Of a stretch of 64,000 bases of DNA, positions 59,056 to 64,000 are shown one piece after another (position 1 is the first letter of the stretch; each line of letters opens with the position of its first letter). Position numbers and translations under genes: made by a program. The notes under the pieces are model-generated. The model worked only from the letters and a program-made list of their open reading frames with translations, had not been told where the DNA came from and did not search any database. The stretch is from Actinophytocola sp963840275 (lineage in GTDB: Bacteria > Actinomycetota > Actinomycetes > Mycobacteriales > Pseudonocardiaceae), in the NCBI GenBank assembly GCA_963840275.1, contig CAWIYK010000001.1:733528-797527 (forward strand), given 5' to 3'.

Positions 59056-59802
59056 ATGGCCCAGTTGAGCGCCGAAGAGACCGTCCAGGCCGCCGACCGC
59101 GTCATCCACGACGTCGGGACCGCCTGGATGATCCACGAGGACACCCGCGCGCGGGCCGTGGAGTACGGCTACGGCAAGCACCTGCCGTTCTACTTCGCCG
59201 GCCGGGGCGGGGTGCTCGGGAACGTGGACCCCGGCGTGGTCGTCGCGTCCTTCGGCTACTGGGAGCCGGGGCTCGTCCGGCTCATGTGGGGCCGGGGGCT
59301 CGCGGTCGCCAGCGCGCGGGAGGGCGCCCGCCGCTACGGGCAGGCGTGCGCGGCGTGGGCGAACGACCACCTCGCGGACTTCGCGCCGGCCGACCGGCTC
59401 GCCGAGCTGGCGGAACGCGTGGTCGCCGCCGCCGAGGAGGCGGGCCTGCCGCTGTTCGCCGGCTGGCGTGCCGAGCCGCGTGCCGAGTCCGGGCCGGCGC
59501 GGCTGCTGCAGCTCGTGCACGTCCTGCGGGAGTGGCGCGGCAACGTGCACGTCGTCGCGACGACCGCGGCCGGCCTCGGCCCGCTCGAGGCGATCCTCAC
59601 CAACGAGGGCCCGGAGCAGGCGCACTTCTTCGGCTGGCGGGGCGACCTGCCCGACTGCGCGCACCTCAAGGACCGGCACGTCGTGGCGCAGGAGACCACC
59701 GACCGCCTGGTCGCGGACGTCTACGAGAAGGCGTTGACCCCCGAGGAACGCGCCGAGTTCGCCGAGCTGGTCGGCGCACTCGGCAGGGCCGTCCTGCGCT
59801 GA
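59056..59802 (+). CDS. SCO6745-like conserved actinobacterial protein
   Basis: A 248-residue soluble, helical protein: FYFAGRGGVLGNVDPGVVVA, FGYWEPGLVRLMW, RYGQACAAWANDHL, EAGLPLFAGWRAEPR, LTPEERAEFAELVGAL. These blocks match, from memory, a conserved family of about 280 residues named for Streptomyces SCO6745; role unknown. A GAGGGAG precedes the ATG. No operon partner is evident. Confidence 0.7.
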   Translation: MAQLSAEETVQAADRVIHDVGTAWMIHEDTRARAVEYGYGKHLPFYFAGRGGVLGNVDPGVVVASFGYWEPGLVRLMWGRGLAVASAREGARRYGQACAAWANDHLADFAPADRLAELAERVVAAAEEAGLPLFAGWRAEPRAESGPARLLQLVHVLREWRGNVHVVATTAAGLGPLEAILTNEGPEQAHFFGWRGDLPDCAHLKDRHVVAQETTDRLVADVYEKALTPEERAEFAELVGALGRAVLR

Positions 59803-60070
59803 GCCGATTCCTTTCCCCCTCGACCCGGTGGCGATGGCGGGCCCGGACGTCGAGTGGCTGCAGCCGATCCCGGACGCGCTGGTCGCGTCGGACGACCCGG
59901 CCGCGGTCGCCGAGGCGCTGGACATGACCTTGAAGAGGAAGCCGAGCTTGAAGGTCCACTTGCGCATGCGGATCTTCCGCTTGCTGCCCGGCGCCAGGAA
60001 CGGGCCGGCGCTGCCGCGTTTGGCGACCTTCGCGTAGCCGCGGAACCGGTCCTCGAGCCCGGTCGTGCCG
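59803..60070. other. Intergenic remnant region
   Basis: 268 bp between the SCO6745-like gene and the ABC permease. A plus-strand reading from 59828 contains GPDVEWLQPIPDALVASDDP, which recalls the linker of ECF-type sigma factors, but the remainder does not continue it. No RBS, promoter or hairpin stands out. Probably a degraded gene end. Confidence 0.3.
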
Positions 60071-60805
60071 CTACGTCACGTCGCGGCGGGTGCTCGTCAC
60101 ACCGGCGAGCACGGCCGCGACCGCCGCGTAGGCGAGGAACACCAGGCCACCGGCCCACATCGGCAGCAGGTCCCCGGCCACGGGCATCGCGTCGCGGGTC
60201 CAGCCCGACACCGCCTTCGCCGCGCCGGTCGGGGTCCAGCGCCCGACCGCCGGCACCATCATGACCAGGAACCACTCGGCGTAGAAGAACCACGCGAACG
60301 CCACCACGACCGCCGCGGTCTGGTTGCGCACCAACGCGCCGAGCGCGCCGCCGAACACCGTCCACAGCGCGGTGCTCGCGACCGACCCGAGCAGCGCGAG
60401 CGGCACGCCCGCCGTGAACACCGGATGCCCGCCGGCGGCCAGCAGGACGGCCGTGGTCGCCGCGGTCACGACCGCGGCGGCGAGTCCGACAATGAGACCG
60501 ACGATGCCGCAGGTCGCCAGCTTCGCGACGACCACCCGCGACCGCCGGGGGCTGACCAGGAACGCCCACGTGATCGTCTGGTGCCGGTACTCGCCGGCCA
60601 CCAGCAGCACGCCGATGATCATCACGAACAGGAAGCCCTGCTGGGCCATGCTGTACGCGCCCTCGATCGCGCGGTCGTCCGGCCGGTCGCCCAGCCACAC
60701 CAGCACGTCGACGACCGCCCACGCCACACTCGACAGCACGCCGACCGCGCCGAGCCACCACACCGACCGCGTCGCGCGCGCCTTCACCAGCTCCGAGTGG
60801 ATCAT
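60071..60805 (-). CDS. ABC-2 type transporter permease
   Basis: A 244-residue six-helix membrane protein: SELVKARATRSVWWLGAVGV start, LLVAGEYRHQTITWAFLVSP (the GEYRH wording typical of ABC-2 exporters), and GGALGALVRNQTAAVVVAF. Start ATG overlaps the ATPase stop (ATGA). Works with the adjacent ATPase, probably in antibiotic or lipid export; the divergent two-component genes suggest envelope-stress control. Confidence 0.87.
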   Translation of the reverse strand: MIHSELVKARATRSVWWLGAVGVLSSVAWAVVDVLVWLGDRPDDRAIEGAYSMAQQGFLFVMIIGVLLVAGEYRHQTITWAFLVSPRRSRVVVAKLATCGIVGLIVGLAAAVVTAATTAVLLAAGGHPVFTAGVPLALLGSVASTALWTVFGGALGALVRNQTAAVVVAFAWFFYAEWFLVMMVPAVGRWTPTGAAKAVSGWTRDAMPVAGDLLPMWAGGLVFLAYAAVAAVLAGVTSTRRDVT

Positions 60806-61503
60806 CGGGTCCCCCGCACCAGGTCGAGGTAGGTGTCCTCCAGGTCGCCGCCGCCCAGCTCGGCCACCGTGCCCTCCGCGACGAGCCGGCCGTGGTTGAC
60901 GACCACCACCCGGTCCGCCGTCCTGGCCAGCTCCGCGAGCCCGTGGCTGGACACCAGCACGGTCCGGCCGTCGGTCGCGAACGCCCGCAGGAACCCGCGC
61001 AGCCAGTGCACGCCCTCCGGGTCGAGGCCGTTCGCCGGCTCGTCGAGCACCAGCGCCTCGGGGTCGCCGAGCAGCGCGGACGCGAGCGCGAGCCGCTGGC
61101 GCATGCCGAGGGAGAAGCCGCCGACCCGCCGGTCCGCGGCCGCCGTCAGGTCGACGGTGTCGAGCACCTCGTCGACGCGGGCGCCGGGCAGCCGGGCGGC
61201 GAGGCACAGCGCGCGCAGGTGCACGCGGGCCGTGCGGCCGGGGTGGAAGGCGGTCGCCTCGAGCACCGCGCCGACGAGCGACGCCGGCGCCGGCAGGTCG
61301 GCGTAGCGGCGGCCGTCGACCAGCGCCTCGCCCGCGTCCGGCCGCACCAGGCCGAGCAGCATCCGCAGCGTGGTGGTCTTGCCGGCGCCGTTCGGGCCGA
61401 GGAAGCCGGTGACCTGGCCCGGTGGCACGGTGAACGACAGGTCGTCGACGGCACGCACCCGTCCGAACGACTTGCCGAGATGGTTCAGGGAGATCGTGGT
61501 CAT
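60802..61503 (-). CDS. ABC transporter ATP-binding protein (exporter type)
   Basis: A 233-residue ATPase: Walker A GFLGPNGAGKTTTLRMLLGL, signature FSLGMRQRLALASALL, Walker B ALVLDEPANGLDPEG. Its sequence type is that of the bacitracin/lantibiotic exporter group. First gene of a two-gene operon, divergent from the histidine kinase gene, with an inverted CCCACGGGT pair between. Confidence 0.9.
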   Translation of the reverse strand: MTTISLNHLGKSFGRVRAVDDLSFTVPPGQVTGFLGPNGAGKTTTLRMLLGLVRPDAGEALVDGRRYADLPAPASLVGAVLEATAFHPGRTARVHLRALCLAARLPGARVDEVLDTVDLTAAADRRVGGFSLGMRQRLALASALLGDPEALVLDEPANGLDPEGVHWLRGFLRAFATDGRTVLVSSHGLAELARTADRVVVVNHGRLVAEGTVAELGGGDLEDTYLDLVRGTR

Positions 61504-61542
61504 GCCGGGAACGGTGCGCCGCGCGCGGTCCGGTGGCATGGG

Positions 61543-61599
61543 CCCACGGGTTGGGGCCGCGCCGTGCCGCCCCGGGTGGAGCACGCGCCCACCCGTGGG
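61543..61599. promoter_or_regulatory. Inverted CCCACGGGT pair between exporter and kinase genes
   Basis: CCCACGGGT (61543-61551) and its complement ACCCGTGGG (61591-61599), the second inside a larger CACCC-GT-GGGTG palindrome. Candidate response-regulator binding sites controlling the exporter and the two-component genes. Confidence 0.5.
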
Positions 61600-61637
61600 T
61601 GGAGGCGCGGGGCCCGCCGGCGGGTGACAATGCGGAC

Positions 61638-62714
61638 ATGGGTCGGTGGCGGTACGTCGTTGGCGTCGTGTTCGGGGTGTACCTCGTGTGGGGTCTCGCC
61701 GCGAGCCTGTACGCGGCCGCGGGCCAGGACGGCTGGTTCGGCGTCGCCGGCACCACGGCCCTGTTCTGCCTCGCGCTCGGGTGCGCGTGGCTGGCGCTGC
61801 GCCGCGTCCACGGCGGGGTGCTGCTCGGCGTCGTCGTGGTGATCGGGCTGGCGGCGCACCTGTGGGTGCCCTACACCGGGCTGACCGCGTTGTTCGTCGC
61901 CATGTGGCTCGCGCCGTTCCGGATGCCGCTGTGGCGGGCCGTGACGCTCGCGGTCGTCACGACCGGCGGGTTCGTCGGCGTCTCGATGGCGACCGACGTG
62001 CCGGGCAGCGCGACCGGCGGCATCGCGGCCGGGCTCGGCTGGTCGGTGTTCTTCGCGGCGGTGGTGAACCAGCTCGCCGTCACGAAGCGCCAGTCGGCCG
62101 AGTTGGCGGCGGCGCGGGTGCTCGCGGAGCGGCAACGCATGGCGAGGGAGATCCACGACATCCTGGCGCACTCGCTGTCCGCGCAGGTCGTGCACCTCGA
62201 GGGGACGCGGATGCTGCTCGAGCGCGACGGCGACCGGGCGCAGGCGCTCGAGCGGGTGGCGCGGGCCGGCGCGATGGCGCGGGCCGGGCTGGAGGAGACC
62301 AAACGGGCGGTCGCCGCGCTGCGCGGCGAGTCGACGCCGCTTGCCGAGGAGCTGTCCCGCCTGGCCGGCGAGTTCCGCGACACCACCGGCAACCCGTGCG
62401 TCGTCGAGGTGCTCGGCGACCCGGACGGGCTGGCGGCGGAGGCGCGGCTCGCGGTCGTGCGCACCGCGCAGGAGGCGCTCACCAACGTCAACAAGCACGC
62501 GCCGCGCGCGTCGGTCACGGTGACGCTGCGCTGCACCGGGGAACGCTGTGAGCTGGACGTGCTGGACACCGGTGGCCGGCCGGGCACGCTGGCCGACGCC
62601 GGCAACGGCTACGGGTTGGTGGGCATGCGGGAACGCGCGGAGCTGATCGGCGGCGACCTGACCGCGGGCCCGTGCGAGAGCGGTTACCGGGTGCTGCTGC
62701 GGGTGCCGGCGTGA
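61638..62714 (+). CDS. Sensor histidine kinase (NarL-group, HisKA_3 type)
   Basis: A 358-residue membrane kinase. Five or six helices fill residues 1 to about 150. The HisKA_3 helix has RMAREIHDILAHSLSAQVVH with the phospho-acceptor His. The ATPase domain has TAQEALTNVNKHA (N box) and GNGYGLVGMRERAELIGG (G boxes). ATG 61638. The input domain has no long external loop, so the signal is probably sensed in the membrane, as in antibiotic-stress kinases linked to ABC exporters. Confidence 0.88.
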   Translation: MGRWRYVVGVVFGVYLVWGLAASLYAAAGQDGWFGVAGTTALFCLALGCAWLALRRVHGGVLLGVVVVIGLAAHLWVPYTGLTALFVAMWLAPFRMPLWRAVTLAVVTTGGFVGVSMATDVPGSATGGIAAGLGWSVFFAAVVNQLAVTKRQSAELAAARVLAERQRMAREIHDILAHSLSAQVVHLEGTRMLLERDGDRAQALERVARAGAMARAGLEETKRAVAALRGESTPLAEELSRLAGEFRDTTGNPCVVEVLGDPDGLAAEARLAVVRTAQEALTNVNKHAPRASVTVTLRCTGERCELDVLDTGGRPGTLADAGNGYGLVGMRERAELIGGDLTAGPCESGYRVLLRVPA

Positions 62715-62752
62715 ACGAGCTTGCGAGTGAGCCGATGTCTGAGCCAATGTCA
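62711..62752 (+). repeat. Partial MIRU-like unit at the kinase-regulator junction
   Basis: GTGAACGAGCTTGCGAGTGA matches the start of the 74-bp units at 23991-24212 (GTGAGCGAGCTTGCGAGCGA) with two differences, and GAGCCAATGTCA (62741-62752) matches GAATCAATGTCA from the same unit at ten of twelve. The unit supplies the stop-start GTGA overlap and the first residues of the response regulator. Confidence 0.65.
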
Positions 62753-63388
62753 TCGAGTGCCCGTGTGGTGGTCGTCGACGACCAGACGGTGGTGCGCGAG
62801 GGACTCGTGCTGATCCTCGACATGCTGCCGGACGTCGAGGTCGTCGGGTCCGCTGTGGACGGTGAGCAGGCGCTGCGGGTGGTGGCGGCGCAGCGGCCGG
62901 ACGTGGTGCTGATGGACCTGCGGATGCCGCGGCTGGACGGGGTCGCCGCGACGCGCCGCATCCGCGCCGACTTCCCGGACACGCAGGTGGTGGTCCTGTC
63001 GACGGACTCCGACGACGAGTCGGTGTTCGCGGCGCTGCGTGCCGGCGCGCGCGGCTACCTGACGAAGGACGCGCCGAGCGCGGAGCTGGCGGAGGCGATC
63101 GCGACCGTCCGGCGCGGCGACGCCCACTTCGATCCCGGCGTCCAACGCAGGCTGGTGGAGACCGTGCGCCCGCCGGCGCCCGCGACCGCACTCACCCCGA
63201 GGGAGTGCGACGTCCTGCGGCTGATCGCCGCCGGGCGGTCCAATGTGGAGATAGCCCAACGGCTCTACATCACGCCGGCGACCGTGAAGTCGCACATCGA
63301 CAACCTGTTCGCGAAGACCGGGGTGCGCGACCGCGCGCAGGCGGTGACGTACGCCTTCCGCCACGACATCGTGTCCACACAGGACTGA
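62711..63388 (+). CDS. NarL/LuxR-type response regulator
   Basis: A 225-residue regulator. Receiver domain about 12-130: VVVVDDQTVVREGL, phospho-acceptor Asp in VVLMDLRMP, LSTDSDD and YLTKDAPS. LuxR-type HTH about 155-215: LTPRECDVLRLIAAGRSNVE, LYITPATVKSHIDNLFAKTG. GTG 62711 overlaps the kinase stop. Its first dozen residues (VNELASEPMSEPMSS) derive from the MIRU-like unit; ATG 62747 would give a normal-length N-terminus. Confidence 0.88.
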   Translation: MNELASEPMSEPMSSSARVVVVDDQTVVREGLVLILDMLPDVEVVGSAVDGEQALRVVAAQRPDVVLMDLRMPRLDGVAATRRIRADFPDTQVVVLSTDSDDESVFAALRAGARGYLTKDAPSAELAEAIATVRRGDAHFDPGVQRRLVETVRPPAPATALTPRECDVLRLIAAGRSNVEIAQRLYITPATVKSHIDNLFAKTGVRDRAQAVTYAFRHDIVSTQD

Positions 63389-63413
63389 CGGGCACGCGGT
63401 TACCATCGGGGAC

Positions 63414-64000
63414 ATGGGGTTCTTGTCGGGGAGGTGCCCGGTCGACGAGCGGTAGCGGACGTGGACCGAGGAGTCGATGGCGTGGTTCCGCGCCGAGTTC
63501 GGCGACGAGTCGCTGCGCCGCCATAATCGCCCCAACCGCGAGTTCTTATCCCGGCCCGTTCACCAGCGACGAGGAGGTGGGGGCGACGTCGACCTCGTGT
63601 GTCCTACGCCGACGTCGAGCCCGGCCGCGTCACCGTCGGGTCTACAGCGACCACGGCGAACGCGAGCTGGCCGCCGCGACCGGCCTCACGTACCGCTCGG
63701 ACTCGGCCGCCGGCCACTTCCGCCGCGAGAACGGCCGGGCGGTCATCGCCATCGACCGCACCCTCGGGGCCACCCCGGTCCGGCTGGTCGCGACGGTCGC
63801 GCACGAGCTCGGCCACGTCCGGCTCCTCGACGAGGAACGCGTGTCGCCGGACCGCCGCGACCACGAGCCGCTCACCGATCTGCTGACCGTCTACCTCGGG
63901 TTCGGCATCTTCACGGCCAACGCGGCGTTCGAGTACACCCAGACCCACGAGAGCCGTACCACCAACCGGCTCGGCTACCTGCCCGAGCCCATGTTCGGCT
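63414..64000 (+). pseudogene. HELGH metallopeptidase gene, interrupted and cut by the window end
   Basis: ATG 63414 opens GFLSGRCPVDER, followed by an in-frame TAG (63453-63455). The same frame continues RTWTEESMAWFRAEFGDESL. A later section, in other frames, gives SYADVEPGRVTV and then, from 63640, VYSDHGERELAAATGLTYRS through TVAHELGHVRLLDEE (zinc motif) and LTDLLTVYLGFGIFTANAAF to the window edge. One stop and two shifts are needed, so the gene looks inactive. No family name is offered; relatives appear to be actinobacterial zinc peptidases of unknown role. Confidence 0.6.

Noticed and set aside
63453..63455. TAG as a recoded codon in the metallopeptidase gene
   Set aside because: Two further frame changes follow, so recoding alone would not give a protein; no pyrrolysine machinery is seen.
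1..64000. tRNA or rRNA genes
   Set aside because: No cloverleaf with a GTTCGA-type T-arm or rRNA-like sequence was recognised by eye; a tRNAscan-SE run would be decisive.

Overview
The window is high-GC actinomycete DNA with GTG and TTG starts, GTGA/ATGA start-stop overlaps, LAETG sortase anchoring, snapalysin and calerythrin-like proteins, DasR-type and IdeR-type operators and a 13E12/DUF222-HNH gene. This fits a soil Pseudonocardiales genome (Lentzea/Saccharothrix/Amycolatopsis-like). That placement is inference from gene content. No rRNA, tRNA, CRISPR array or phage module was seen.

Layout. 0-5 kb: MarR and TetR regulators and a PaoABC-type molybdenum aldehyde oxidoreductase operon. 5-8.7 kb: a quinol monooxygenase-like protein, a sortase substrate, a YbdK-type carboxylate-amine ligase and an MFS transporter. 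8.6-22.4 kb: a catabolic island with two secreted BNR/Asp-box proteins, a D-2-hydroxyacid dehydrogenase, an enolase-superfamily dehydratase, a frameshifted acetyl-xylan-esterase-like hydrolase and a complete family-5 ABC importer. The island is tied together by a recurring palindrome, GAAAC-N3-GTT(T/C)C. 22.8-30.2 kb: a tightly overlapping operon encoding SWIM zinc finger, DUF5691, MoxR AAA+, DUF5682 and VWA proteins. It sits behind a perfect match to the LexA-independent (PafBC, RecA-NDp) DNA-damage promoter and contains a three-unit MIRU-like repeat of 25-codon ORFs. 30.3-37.4 kb: a tannase-family esterase, a HAD dehalogenase, a broken aldo/keto reductase with its TetR regulator, a decayed MocR/BBE locus, snapalysin and a four-EF-hand protein.

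37.4-47.2 kb: a large secreted phosphodiester glycosidase-metallophosphatase fusion, a 5-oxoprolinase (PxpA, PxpBC) operon with an MHS transporter and GntR and shortened IclR regulators, and a PLP decarboxylase. 47.2-50.6 kb: two overlapping GH18 chitinase genes behind two DasR-like sites. 50.7-53.7 kb: an aldo/keto reductase, a DUF1348 remnant, and a DUF222-HNH gene with a LexA-like box, bracketed by two copies of a dispersed repeat. A third copy lies at 7.5 kb. 53.7-57.7 kb: a siderophore ABC importer behind an IdeR-like box. 57.8-64 kb: small enzymes, a lipoprotein preceded by another copy of the island palindrome, an ABC-2 exporter, a NarL-type two-component system whose junction resembles the MIRU-like unit, and a disrupted HELGH metallopeptidase gene running off the window.

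Three layers stand out: an apparently uncharacterised glycan/acid-sugar regulon, a predicted DNA-damage-induced SWIM-MoxR-VWA operon, and a small-repeat layer (MIRU-like units and PafBC-promoter repeats). Several genes carry single-base shifts, often in C/G runs, which could be real decay or assembly error. All functions are read from the sequence; nothing was searched against a database.
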